Source of the DNA: Flavobacterium sp. LC2016-12
Lineage (GTDB): Bacteria > Bacteroidota > Bacteroidia > Flavobacteriales > Flavobacteriaceae
Direction of reading: 5' to 3'
Length of the DNA stretch: 64,000 nt
Assembly (NCBI RefSeq): GCF_015351595.1
Contig: NZ_JADKPT010000010.1
Location: 109,461 to 173,460, forward strand
The translations under genes and the position numbers were made by a program. Below, one piece after another: positions 36,418 to 44,459 of the stretch (its first letter is position 1; every line of letters begins with the position of its first letter). The notes beneath the pieces were generated by a model. That model was not told where the DNA came from. It saw nothing but the letters and a program-made list of their open reading frames with translations, and ran no database searches.

Positions 36418-37521
36418 ATGTTTACAGCAGCTGATTTTATTCCTAAAAAATATACTTCTACAATCGAAAACGGAAACTTTGAGTGGAGCGCTCCCAGCAA
36501 TATTGCATTAGTAAAATATTGGGGGAAAAAAGACAATCAGATTCCGGCAAATCCTTCAGTGAGTTTTACTTTGAATAACTGTAAAACAATTACCAAATTA
36601 GGTTTCGAAAAAAGAGACATTTTGACTTCGCTCAATGTGACAAACGATACATTTTCATTTGATTTATTATTTGAAGGAAAACCAAAAGAAGATTTCAAAC
36701 CGAAAATTCAAAAGTTTTTAGAGCGAATTGAAGTGTATCTTCCCTTTTTGAAAGATTATCATTTTACGATTGACACTCAAAATACTTTCCCTCATAGTTC
36801 AGGAATCGCTTCTTCGGCATCTGGAATGGCGGCTTTGGCAATGAATTTCATGAGTTTAGAAAAAGTGCTAAATCCGGAAATGACAGAAGATTATTTCTAT
36901 CAAAAAGCTTCTTTTCTAGCGCGTTTAGGTTCTGGAAGTGCCTGCCGAAGTGTAAAAGGAAAAGTTGTAGTGTGGGGAAATCAGGCAAACATTGAAGGAA
37001 GTTCGGACTTGTTTGGGGTTGAATTTCCATATACGATTCATGAAAATTTCAAGAATTACCAGGATACGATTTTATTGGTTGATAAAGGTGAAAAACAGGT
37101 TTCAAGCACGGTTGGTCATGATTTAATGCACAATCATCCTTATGCAGAAAGACGTTTTGCGCAGGCACATGAAAATCTGGATCAGTTGATTGCCATTTTT
37201 GAAAATGGAAATCTGGAAGAATTCATTAAAGTTGTTGAAAGTGAAGCTTTGACTTTGCATGCGATGATGATGACCTCTATGCCGTATTTTATTTTGATGA
37301 AACCAAACACTTTGCAGATCATCAATGCGATCTGGAAATTTAGGAATGAAACCCAGATTCCGGTTTGTTTTACGCTTGATGCGGGTGCAAATGTGCATGT
37401 ACTTTATCCCGAAAACGTTAGCGCTAAAGTATTACAATTTATTAAGGACGAATTAGTTGTATTTTGTCAGAATGGTCAGTACATTTGCGATCAAATTGGA
37501 GAAGGATCAATTGCATTATAA
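36418..37521 (+). CDS. mvaD: diphosphomevalonate decarboxylase
   Basis: 367 aa from the ATG at 36418. The GHMP-type fold shows the substrate loop SAPSNIALVKYWGKKD, the ATP loop PHSSGIASSASGMAALA and GSGSACRSVKG. It converts mevalonate 5-diphosphate to isopentenyl diphosphate with ATP. A 15-residue upstream extension is possible but lies 5' of and across the -7 element. It heads the mevalonate cluster that continues, after a toxin-antitoxin pair, with a mevalonate kinase-like gene and a UbiA prenyltransferase, so the isoprenoid supply and use genes are together. Confidence 0.94.
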   Translation: MFTAADFIPKKYTSTIENGNFEWSAPSNIALVKYWGKKDNQIPANPSVSFTLNNCKTITKLGFEKRDILTSLNVTNDTFSFDLLFEGKPKEDFKPKIQKFLERIEVYLPFLKDYHFTIDTQNTFPHSSGIASSASGMAALAMNFMSLEKVLNPEMTEDYFYQKASFLARLGSGSACRSVKGKVVVWGNQANIEGSSDLFGVEFPYTIHENFKNYQDTILLVDKGEKQVSSTVGHDLMHNHPYAERRFAQAHENLDQLIAIFENGNLEEFIKVVESEALTLHAMMMTSMPYFILMKPNTLQIINAIWKFRNETQIPVCFTLDAGANVHVLYPENVSAKVLQFIKDELVVFCQNGQYICDQIGEGSIAL

Positions 37522-37551
37522 TTTTCCGTATCTTTAATTAAAATTTTGATT

Positions 37552-37770
37552 ATGGACATTCAATTAGAAAAACTCGAGGCAATGAATATGTTGAAAGAAA
37601 CTAATGATCCTTCAATCATTATGGCTGTTGCAAAATTGCTAAGAAAAGAGAAAAAAGATTGGTGGGATGATTTGACTGATACCCAGAAAGAAGATGTTGC
37701 TCAAAGTGAATTAGAATTTGAAAGAGGAGAATTTACAAGCTTTGAAGATGTGATGAAAAAATACAGGTAG
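37552..37770 (+). CDS. antitoxin of a ParE/RelE-type module
   Basis: 72 aa from the ATG at 37552. It has the layout of small Bacteroidota addiction-module antitoxins: a predicted helical N-terminal part (LEKLEAMNMLKETNDPSIIMAVAKLLRKE), then the motif WWDDLTDTQKEDV and a C-terminal GEFTSFEDVMKKYR, which would wrap around the toxin. The toxin start GTG uses the last base of this stop codon (TAGTG), so the two are translationally coupled. The pair lies between mvaD (30-nt gap) and the mevalonate kinase gene. No transfer marks such as direct repeats are visible. Confidence 0.85.
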   Translation: MDIQLEKLEAMNMLKETNDPSIIMAVAKLLRKEKKDWWDDLTDTQKEDVAQSELEFERGEFTSFEDVMKKYR

Positions 37771-38075
37771 TGAATCTTAGAGTAAATATTTCAAAAACAG
37801 CTGAGAAAAATTTAGACGCTGTTTTAAATTTTATTGAAGCAAGATGGTCTAAAAAATCAAAAGAAATGTTTATTGTTAAATTTGAAAAAGCAATTTCAAT
37901 AATTAGCATGAATCCTGAAATTTTTCCTAAATCATCAGTAAATAAAAAATATCGAAAATGTGTTATAACAAAACAATCAAGTCTCTTGTATAGTTTTGGT
38001 TCAAATGAAGTAAGAATTCATGCTATTTTCGACACAAGACAAGAACCAAATAAAATAAAGAAAGACATAAAATAA
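37770..38075 (+). CDS. ParE/RelE-family toxin
   Basis: 101 aa with a GTG start overlapping the antitoxin stop by one base. The fold is recognisable from VNISKTAEKNLDAVLNFIEARWSKKS, ISIISMNPEIFPKS, YRKCVITKQSSLLYSF and RIHAIFDTRQEPNKI. Members are either mRNA interferases (RelE) or gyrase poisons (ParE). The N-terminal helical hairpin and the C-terminal IFDTRQEP look more like ParE, but the target is not proven by sequence. Its stop codon is only 2 nt from the start of the mevalonate kinase gene, so both probably share a transcript with essential isoprenoid genes. Confidence 0.87.
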   Translation: MNLRVNISKTAEKNLDAVLNFIEARWSKKSKEMFIVKFEKAISIISMNPEIFPKSSVNKKYRKCVITKQSSLLYSFGSNEVRIHAIFDTRQEPNKIKKDIK

Positions 38076-38077
38076 AC

Positions 38078-39016
38078 ATGAAAGGACCATTATTTTACTC
38101 AAAAATATTACTCTTCGGAGAATACGGAATCATTCGTGACTCTAAGGGACTTTCTATTCCTTATAATTTTTACAACGGCGCTTTAAAGAAATCTGAAGAA
38201 CCTTCAGCAGAAGCTTTGGCATCAAACGCAAGTTTAAAACGATTCACATCTTACCTTGAAACTTTGCAAACAGAACAACCTGAATTGGTTGCTTTTGATT
38301 TGGCAGCTTTAAAAAATGATGTTGAAACTGGAATGTATTTTGATTCTAGTATTCCGCAAGGTTACGGCGTTGGAAGCAGTGGTGCACTTGTTGCTGCGAT
38401 TTACGATAAATATGCTACACACAAAATAACAGTTTTAGAGAATTTAACTCGTGAAAAACTGTTACAATTGAAAAATATATTTTCTCAAATGGAGAGTTTT
38501 TTCCATGGAAAAAGCTCTGGTTTAGATCCTTTAAACAGTTATTTAAGCATTCCGATTTTAATCAATTCTAAAGATAATATTGAAGCAACCGGAATTCCAA
38601 CTCAAAGTTTTGACGGAAAAGGCGCTGTGTTTTTATTAGATTCAGGAATTGTAGGCGAAACGGCTCCAATGGTAAACATTTTCATGGAAAACCTAAAAGA
38701 CAAAGGTTTCCGTGCGATGCTTAAAAACCAATTCGTAAAACATACTGATGCTTGTGTAGAGAATTTTTTACACGGCGACATGAAATCTTTGTTTACTAAT
38801 ACCAAGAAACTTTCAAAAGTTGTTTTGAACAACTTCAAACCAATGATTCCGGAGCAATTTCACGGAATCTGGCAAAACGGAATTGACACAAACGATTATT
38901 ATTTAAAACTTTGTGGTTCTGGTGGTGGTGGTTATATCCTTGGTTTTACACAAGATTTAGAGCGTGCTAAAGCTTCTTTAAAAGACTATAAACTAGAAGT
39001 AGTTTATCAGTTTTAA
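38078..39016 (+). CDS. mevalonate kinase-like GHMP kinase
   Basis: 312 aa. The N-terminus KILLFGEYGI is the substrate-binding start of GHMP kinases, the ATP loop is PQGYGVGSSGALVAAI, and the C-terminal glycine-rich loop is KLCGSGGGGYILGF. SGLDPLNSY supplies the catalytic aspartate. Genomic neighbourhood (mvaD upstream, prenyltransferase downstream) and family similarity support mevalonate kinase; a phosphomevalonate kinase role is less likely but not excluded. It starts 2 nt after the toxin stop, so it depends on transcription running through the toxin-antitoxin genes or from a promoter within them. Confidence 0.87.
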   Translation: MKGPLFYSKILLFGEYGIIRDSKGLSIPYNFYNGALKKSEEPSAEALASNASLKRFTSYLETLQTEQPELVAFDLAALKNDVETGMYFDSSIPQGYGVGSSGALVAAIYDKYATHKITVLENLTREKLLQLKNIFSQMESFFHGKSSGLDPLNSYLSIPILINSKDNIEATGIPTQSFDGKGAVFLLDSGIVGETAPMVNIFMENLKDKGFRAMLKNQFVKHTDACVENFLHGDMKSLFTNTKKLSKVVLNNFKPMIPEQFHGIWQNGIDTNDYYLKLCGSGGGGYILGFTQDLERAKASLKDYKLEVVYQF

Positions 39017-39088
39017 GTTTAATCTTCAAAAGCACTGATTTATCTGAATACATTTTCCTGAAATTTTACCCTAAAAAAGTTATTGAAT

Positions 39089-39679
39089 ATGAAAAGTATT
39101 TTAAAGATTATCAAAGCGACTTTTTTAGGAGGAGTTCTCTTTTTAGCCCCATTAATTTTATTATTGGTTCTTCTGGAGAAAGGATTTAGCATCATTCAAA
39201 AGATCACAAAACCAATAGTACATCAATTTCCGGACGTAAAGGTTTTAGGATTAGCAATTGAGGAAATTGTAGCCATTTTTATTATAGCTTTTATTTGTTT
39301 CACAGCTGGTTTAATTGCGAAAACTCAAGGAGCACAAAAACTGATACAAAAATTAGAAGACGGAATATTAAGTTTCGTTCCCGGCTACTCTTTCATGAAA
39401 AACATGAATGAAAGCATGTTAGGTTTTGAATCTAACGAAGATTTAAAAGTGATTCTGGTTCCCACCGATGCAGGTTTACAATTCGCCTTTTTAGTAGAAG
39501 AAATAAACGAAAACAGATTTGCTGTTTTTATTCCCGATGCTCCAAATCCGTGGAGTGGTTCCGTGGTTTTTGTAGAAAAAAAAGACATTACAGAAGTTGC
39601 TGTTTCTCAAAAAGAAGCGCTGGCTTGCATTCGAAAATTGGGTTACGGATCGGCAGCATTATTAAAAAACAAACTTTAA
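39089..39679 (+). CDS. DUF502 inner-membrane protein
   Basis: 196 aa from the ATG at 39089. Two membrane helices (about 10-32 and 50-75) enclose a short loop. A cytoplasmic or periplasmic domain follows with SFVPGYSFMKNMNESMLGF and IFIPDAPNPWSGSVVFV, the DUF502 signature. The biochemical role is unknown. It follows the mevalonate kinase gene by 72 nt and precedes the prenyltransferase by 63 nt, so it may be part of the same transcript. Confidence 0.82.
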   Translation: MKSILKIIKATFLGGVLFLAPLILLLVLLEKGFSIIQKITKPIVHQFPDVKVLGLAIEEIVAIFIIAFICFTAGLIAKTQGAQKLIQKLEDGILSFVPGYSFMKNMNESMLGFESNEDLKVILVPTDAGLQFAFLVEEINENRFAVFIPDAPNPWSGSVVFVEKKDITEVAVSQKEALACIRKLGYGSAALLKNKL

Positions 39680-39742
39680 TCATTCGGTTTCTCCATTAAA
39701 AAATCTTAAATTACACCTCAATCTAAAAACTTTAATCAAAAA

Positions 39743-40699
39743 ATGTTAAGCAGACAGCACAAACTTTTAGTAATGAAAATTGTTAGTTTGTTCTCTGTAG
39801 TAAGAGGCTATAACATTCCGATTATTGTTTTAGCACAATATCTATCAGCAATTTTTATATTGGCTCCAGAAAAAAGAGCGTTAGATATTTTACTTGATTT
39901 CAATTTATTTTTGATTGTTTTTGCTTCGGCAATAACAATCGCTTCGGGTTATATTATCAATAATTTTTACGACAGCCAAAAAGATTTAATCAATCGACCA
40001 AACAAATCGATGCTCGATCGTTTGGTGAGTCAGAAAACAAAATTATCAGTTTATTTTACTTTGAATTTCGTTGCTGTTTTAATGGCCTTCATTGTTTCCT
40101 GGCGTGCTTTTTTATTCTTTTCCGCCTATATTTTCCTGATTTGGTTTTATTCACACAAAGTCAAAAAATATCCACTTGTTGGTAATTTGATGGCAGCGTT
40201 TTTGGCTGTTATTCCATTTTTCGCGATTCTGTTATATTTCTACAACAAGATTTCATTTGAGGAAATTGAAGATCATATGAGCCATTTTATGGTAATTTCA
40301 GCACATGCTGTTTTCTTGTTTTTATTGTTGCTGATTCGTGAAATGATAAAGGATTTAGAGAACCTTAAGGGCGACCTGGCCAACGATTACAGAACAATTC
40401 CGATACTTTATAACGAAACGGTTTCAAAACAAGTTATTACTGCTTTGACTATTTTGACCGTACTTCCGGTTTATGTTTTAATCAACATTTATGATGTTGG
40501 TTATATGGACATTTACTTTTATGTATGCTTTGGCGTTTTGTTGTTTTTCCTGCTTTATTTATGGAAATCAAATTCGAAGGAACAATATTTATTACTGCAT
40601 AATGTTTTGAAATTCCTGATTGTATCGGGCGTTTTTTGCATTGTTTTGATTAATCCAAGTGTTTTGTGGCACGGGAAAGCTTTAATTTCAAAATTCTAG
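39743..40699 (+). CDS. UbiA-family prenyltransferase (geranylgeranylglycerol-phosphate synthase-like)
   Basis: 318 aa with eight to nine membrane helices. The first aspartate-rich site is NNFYDSQKDLINRPNK (NxxxDxxxD type) and the second is REMIKDLENLKGD with LANDYRTIP. The family attaches an isoprenyl chain to an aromatic or glycerol acceptor. In Bacteroidota, members next to mevalonate genes are annotated as geranylgeranylglycerol-phosphate geranylgeranyltransferase-like; the true acceptor is not shown by sequence. An internal ATG at 39776 could also serve as start. Confidence 0.85.
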   Translation: MLSRQHKLLVMKIVSLFSVVRGYNIPIIVLAQYLSAIFILAPEKRALDILLDFNLFLIVFASAITIASGYIINNFYDSQKDLINRPNKSMLDRLVSQKTKLSVYFTLNFVAVLMAFIVSWRAFLFFSAYIFLIWFYSHKVKKYPLVGNLMAAFLAVIPFFAILLYFYNKISFEEIEDHMSHFMVISAHAVFLFLLLLIREMIKDLENLKGDLANDYRTIPILYNETVSKQVITALTILTVLPVYVLINIYDVGYMDIYFYVCFGVLLFFLLYLWKSNSKEQYLLLHNVLKFLIVSGVFCIVLINPSVLWHGKALISKF

Positions 40700-40711
40700 T
40701 TTAAGTTATTT

Positions 40712-40799
40712 CACAGAGATTCACGAAGATTTCGCAAAGATTCACAAAGCTCTTTTAAAAACTTTGCGAATCTCTGTGTGAACTCGGTGAATCTCTGTG
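40712..40799. repeat. CACAGAGATTCAC dyad
   Basis: CACAGAGATTCAC (40712-40724) and GTGAATCTCTGTG (40787-40799) are perfect 13-bp inverted copies. Further partial copies (TTCGCAAAGATTCAC, CTTTGCGAATCTCTGTG) lie between them. The stretch fills the spacer after the prenyltransferase. Confidence 0.85.
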
Positions 40800-40914
40800 G
40801 AATAACAACAATTCAAAGTGGCCAAAAAGTCTAAATACAACTCTCTCAAACCCCAAAAAACAATAGCTATTAATCTAAGAACAATGAACTTAAGATTATT
40901 TAGCAAGAATAAAC

Positions 40915-40922
40915 TATCTTTG
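40915..40922 (+). promoter_or_regulatory. -7 element before rluB
   Basis: TATCTTTG matches TAnnTTTG and lies 17 nt before the ATG at 40940, the same distance and octamer as before mvaD. No clear TTG upstream. Confidence 0.5.
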
Positions 40923-40939
40923 CACAAATTACAGAATTT

Positions 40940-41848
40940 ATGAACAATAAGGAAGGCAATAATAAAAGAGGTGGTTCGAGACCAAATAGCTCGAGATCAA
41001 ACTCTAGCAAGCCAAAACCTCCTATGGCGAAACGTGCGCAAGGGCCAAAAAAAGTGAAGCCGGCTGTTAAAGCTGCTGAAGAAGAAAAAGCAGAAAAAAT
41101 CAAAAAACAGAATCAGGCGCCTAAAAGACAAAAAGCTGCAGACGAGATTCGTTTGAACAAATACATCTCTAATTCAGGTGTTTGCTCGCGTCGTGATGCC
41201 GATATATACATTCAGTCTGGAAACGTAAAAGTAAATGGCGTTCCGGTTACTGAAATGGGTTATTTAGTAAAATTAAACGATGTTGTCAATTTTGACGGTG
41301 TTACTTTGACTCCTGAAAAGAAAGAATACATCTTGTTGAACAAACCTAAAAACTTTACGACTGCACTTGACGAAGGTCAGGAATACCGTAACGTACTGGA
41401 ACTTGTTCGCGGTTCTACAACAGCAAAGATTGCTCCGATTGGAAGAATGGACAAAAACACTACTGGTTTGTTGTTATTCACCAACGATACAGATATGATT
41501 CGTAAATTTACTTTACCGAGTCAGAAATCATCTAAAATCTATCAGGTTTCATTAGACAAAAACTTAAAATTTGAGGATTTAGAAAAAATCAGCAAAGGTT
41601 TGGTTCTTGACGGACACCGTGTATTTGTTGAAGAGGTTAGTTATATTGATAATGAACCAAAGAGCGAAGTTGGGCTTAAATTACGTTCATCGAATGTAAA
41701 AGTGGTTCGCGCTATTTTCGAAAACTTCGAATATGATGTTTTACGTATAGATCGTGTATCATTTGCAGGTTTAACCAAAAAGAATTTACCAAGAGGTAAC
41801 TGGCGCTTTTTGACTGAGCAAGAAATTATCAATTTGAAAAACGTTTAG
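40940..41848 (+). CDS. rluB: 23S rRNA pseudouridine synthase, RluB/RsuA family
   Basis: 302 aa. A disordered, basic, Ser/Lys/Pro-rich extension (about 1-68) precedes an S4 RNA-binding domain (about 70-125, RLNKYISNSGVCSRRDAD) and the catalytic domain with D171 in IGRMDKNTTGLLLF. RsuA-family enzymes isomerise a single uridine in rRNA; RluB modifies 23S rRNA near the peptidyl-transferase centre. The basic extension is common in Bacteroidota members. A terminator follows, so it is a single-gene unit. Confidence 0.92.
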   Translation: MNNKEGNNKRGGSRPNSSRSNSSKPKPPMAKRAQGPKKVKPAVKAAEEEKAEKIKKQNQAPKRQKAADEIRLNKYISNSGVCSRRDADIYIQSGNVKVNGVPVTEMGYLVKLNDVVNFDGVTLTPEKKEYILLNKPKNFTTALDEGQEYRNVLELVRGSTTAKIAPIGRMDKNTTGLLLFTNDTDMIRKFTLPSQKSSKIYQVSLDKNLKFEDLEKISKGLVLDGHRVFVEEVSYIDNEPKSEVGLKLRSSNVKVVRAIFENFEYDVLRIDRVSFAGLTKKNLPRGNWRFLTEQEIINLKNV

Positions 41849-41872
41849 TAAACGATTCAAATTCAAGAATAT

Positions 41873-41910
41873 AAATCCTGTTTTACTTTTGTAAGATGGG
41901 ATTTTTTTTT
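41873..41910 (+). terminator. terminator of rluB
   Basis: AAATCC (41873-41878) pairs with GGATTT (41899-41904) and inner TTTTAC with GTAAGA, followed by a T-tract. It separates rluB from a convergent gene. Confidence 0.65.
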
Positions 41911-41912
41911 AT

Positions 41913-42515
41913 TTAGAAACTGAAAAAGTTGTGTCCAAAAAGGGTAAAAATAGATCTTCCCATCGATTGGTTTTTATCTTCAACTGCTTCATGACATGAA
42001 AATCCTAAGATAATTTTGATTCCGGGTTGAATACTGTTTAAAATTTCTCTTTTTTGTTCTTCAAGAAGTAATTTTAAACTGTCTAGTAATTGCATGTTGT
42101 TCTTAAGATAAGAAACTACTAATAAGGCTGAGAAGTTAAGTATTTCTCTTGCGGTTTCGCTTTTGATTCCGACTTCATTTGAAATCATCTCCGAAATTCT
42201 TCCTTTTTTTTCAGTGAAGATTCCTTTCAATAAGGCGTTTCCTTCTATTCGGTAACAATCATCAACTGATAAGATTCTACCTGATGTAAAATCGACTTCC
42301 TGGTAAAAAGTGGAATCGTCTGCAATTAAGGTGGTCAATTCTTTGTAGAAACCCGATTCGCCGGCCCTGTTATACAATCCCATTAAAACGGTTCCGATCG
42401 AGACATCGATTCCTTTGATTAAGAGTGCATCATTTTCAAAATAAAACTTGTTCAACTTGGAAACAACATTAGAAGAAATAAAACGTCTAAGTTCAATTTG
42501 TAGGTTAGGAGTCAT
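41913..42515 (-). CDS. DUF937-like protein
   Basis: 200 aa, no signal peptide. The segment LIKGIDVSIGTVLMGLYNRAGESG with a later ISEMISNEVGIKSETAREILNFSALLVVSYL resembles DUF937 proteins, which are small helical soluble proteins of unknown role. A short hydrophobic C-terminus follows. Identification is from the overall pattern and not from a catalytic motif. The spacer upstream has an 8-bp hairpin (CGATAAAA/TTTTATCG, 42559-42581) and is otherwise AT-rich without genes. Confidence 0.55.
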   Translation of the reverse strand: MTPNLQIELRRFISSNVVSKLNKFYFENDALLIKGIDVSIGTVLMGLYNRAGESGFYKELTTLIADDSTFYQEVDFTSGRILSVDDCYRIEGNALLKGIFTEKKGRISEMISNEVGIKSETAREILNFSALLVVSYLKNNMQLLDSLKLLLEEQKREILNSIQPGIKIILGFSCHEAVEDKNQSMGRSIFTLFGHNFFSF

Positions 42516-42798
42516 ACTTAATTTATTTAAAAAATTATTTATACTTATTCAAAATAATCGATAAAAGGGGCGTTTTTATCGTTTATCAGGATAAAAATAT
42601 AAAATATTTTAACATTTCCAAAGATTAAGTTAAAAATTTAATCGTGGATTTAACATTTATTTTTGTCAAAAACTTCTCATACCCAATAAACATAACCCTT
42701 TCGTTATCAAAATAAAAACAAAATATTTTTAAAAAAAATCAAATATTTCCTTAAAAATTCGCAAAAAATAAGAAAAAACCTAACCCAATGTTACATAA

Positions 42799-43299
42799 TT
42801 AAAACAATATGTTTCGATATTCCCATGTTACACGCAAAAAAATACCTAGAAAAATAATACAAAACATAAAGTTGATAAAACTCGAAGCAAGAAACCCAAG
42901 CAAAGATCCGGTTGCGGCTTTTAATGCTCTTTTGTGGTTTTTAGAATCATAAATAAGTTCTCCAATAAAAGCGCCAACAAAAGGTCCGATAATAACGCCA
43001 AACGGAATTGGAGCTAAAATTCCAGCAACTAAACCAATATTGGTTCCCCAAATTCCGTATGAACTTCCGCCAAACTTTTTGGTTCCTTTTGCCGGAATTA
43101 TGTAATCCAAAATTGTAATTATGATGGTTATTAAAAGCGTAATTCCAAGAACCCAATAGTTGTTTTCGACCGCTTTTGTTAAATACAATAACAACAATCC
43201 AACCCAACAACTCGACAAACCAGGTAAAACAGGCAAAAAACTACCAAAAATCCCAATAAGAATGCATATAAATCCGAGCGTGAACAGTAGTAAATCCAT
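42799..43299 (-). CDS. DUF456 membrane protein
   Basis: 166 aa from the ATG at 43299, which begins the hydrophobic N-terminus; the nine-residue upstream extension is unconserved. Four to five membrane helices with the family motifs FLPVLPGLSSCWVGLLLLY, TKKFGGSSYGIWG and GLVAGILAPIPFGVIIGPFVGAFIGEL. Glycine-zipper stretches are typical of DUF456. Function unknown. Divergent from the next gene with only 46 nt between the two starts. Confidence 0.85.
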   Translation of the reverse strand: MDLLLFTLGFICILIGIFGSFLPVLPGLSSCWVGLLLLYLTKAVENNYWVLGITLLITIIITILDYIIPAKGTKKFGGSSYGIWGTNIGLVAGILAPIPFGVIIGPFVGAFIGELIYDSKNHKRALKAATGSLLGFLASSFINFMFCIIFLGIFLRVTWEYRNILF

Positions 43300-43345
43300 A
43301 TATTTTTTTGTAAATTTGTATAGCAACCGTCAGAAAAATTAGACA

Positions 43346-43729
43346 ATGCCTAGACTTTTAAAATTATTTTTTATTTGTTTTTTGATTTTTTCGATCAATA
43401 ATATTGCATATGCACAAGTTAAAAAACTAGCTGTCGATGATCAAATACTTCAGGACAGTATTTATAAAAGTAATAAGAAAAAGGTATTAAATTTTTCCAT
43501 GAAGGAATTTGACGAGCTTTTCTTTGAGTATTTTAATCGAAAAAATGATCCAAATATTACTTTAACAAAAACCGAGTTTTACAATTACACCGTTCAAATT
43601 GCCACTTTTTCAGATCGTTTAGCACATTTATATCCTGATCAAAAGGAAATTGCCGCAGCAAACAAAGAAAAATGGCTTTCAGAAAGCTACGAAGAATATT
43701 TGCAATACAAAGCTTCTCAAAAAAAATAA
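43346..43729 (+). CDS. small exported protein, unknown function
   Basis: 127 aa. A signal peptide ends NIAYAQ (about 24). The mature part is charged and mainly helical (FSMKEFDELFFEYFNRKNDPN, YPDQKEIAAANKEKWL). No known family recognised. The octamer TAAATTTG at 43311-43318 is a possible -7 element 28 nt upstream. It is followed 44 nt later by a lipoprotein gene, with which it may be co-transcribed. Confidence 0.7.
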   Translation: MPRLLKLFFICFLIFSINNIAYAQVKKLAVDDQILQDSIYKSNKKKVLNFSMKEFDELFFEYFNRKNDPNITLTKTEFYNYTVQIATFSDRLAHLYPDQKEIAAANKEKWLSESYEEYLQYKASQKK

Positions 43730-43773
43730 TCGTATTTTTATAATCTAATTAGTTTACAATCAATATTAAAGCC

Positions 43774-44259
43774 TTGAAGCAGTTTCCTATTTTTTTAGTT
43801 TTTATTATTTTCAATTCTTGTCAATATTTTGACAAGCAGGTTCCGTCTGAAAAAGAATTACTTCAAAAAGAGTTAAAAGCAATTAACTGGAAAGAAGTTG
43901 ACGAGTATCCTTCAGTTGCTGAATGCGAAAAAATAGCCGACAAAAAACTGCGCCAGCAATGTTTTTTTGAAGTCATGGGACAACTTATTGAGGCAAAACT
44001 AGACATTGATACGTTATCAATTCTTTATCCGGAATTGGACACCATAGAAGTCAAAGTAACCGTTTTCCCGAACGCAACGATGAAATTTGAACCACAGTTT
44101 CCTAAAGATACTGTCGCTTACGATACCATTAAAATCGACAGTATTCTGCATGCACGTTTAGTCGATTTCCCAAAAGTAAATCCTGCAATCAAACGCGGCA
44201 TTCCGGTAAAAACACAGTTCATTCTGCCTGTTATTATTAAGGCTAAAGATCAGAAGTAA
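43774..44259 (+). CDS. lipoprotein with a TonB-like C-terminal segment, TTG start
   Basis: 161 aa. No ATG is available before the signal sequence, so the start is the TTG at 43774. The lipobox FNSC gives a lipidated cysteine at residue 16. The acidic-basic helical N-terminal half includes AECEKIADKKLRQQCFFEVMGQLIEAKLD. The C-terminal half (VDFPKVNPAIKRGIPVKTQFILPVIIK) resembles the strand pattern at the end of TonB-type domains, but no transmembrane anchor is present. Function unknown. Confidence 0.7.
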   Translation: MKQFPIFLVFIIFNSCQYFDKQVPSEKELLQKELKAINWKEVDEYPSVAECEKIADKKLRQQCFFEVMGQLIEAKLDIDTLSILYPELDTIEVKVTVFPNATMKFEPQFPKDTVAYDTIKIDSILHARLVDFPKVNPAIKRGIPVKTQFILPVIIKAKDQK

Positions 44260-44273
44260 ATCATCAGAATTAT

Positions 44274-44358
44274 AAGGAGCTATTTCCTGCTGTCCTTCCA
44301 ATCTTTTGCGCCGAACCCCGGCACAAAAGGATTTTCCCTCCCATCAGGGCTAGGGCAC
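44274..44358. ncRNA. candidate structured RNA or structured repeat
   Basis: A 200-nt gap holds a compact fold. CTTTTG/CAAAAG (44303-44308, 44324-44329) continues as GCCG/CGGC around loop AACCC. It is enclosed by CCTG/CAGG (44286-44289, 44345-44348) and CTA/TAG (44280-44282, 44351-44353). The stretch is richer in G+C than its surroundings. From memory, similar GGAGCTATTTCC ... ATCAGGGCTAGGGC blocks with different inner hairpins occur in other Flavobacterium spacers. Strand and function are not established. Confidence 0.4.
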
Positions 44359-44459
44359 TCATTTTCAAAAGACGCTTTGTCTATTTTCATTCCAAGGAAC
44401 GAGGGATCACAAAATTGAGATTACATATTTTGGAATTTGGAATTTGCAAAAATTGGAAT

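Noticed and set aside
42516..42798. Small gene in the AT-rich spacer
   Set aside because: No open frame with coding character; only a short hairpin at 42559-42581.
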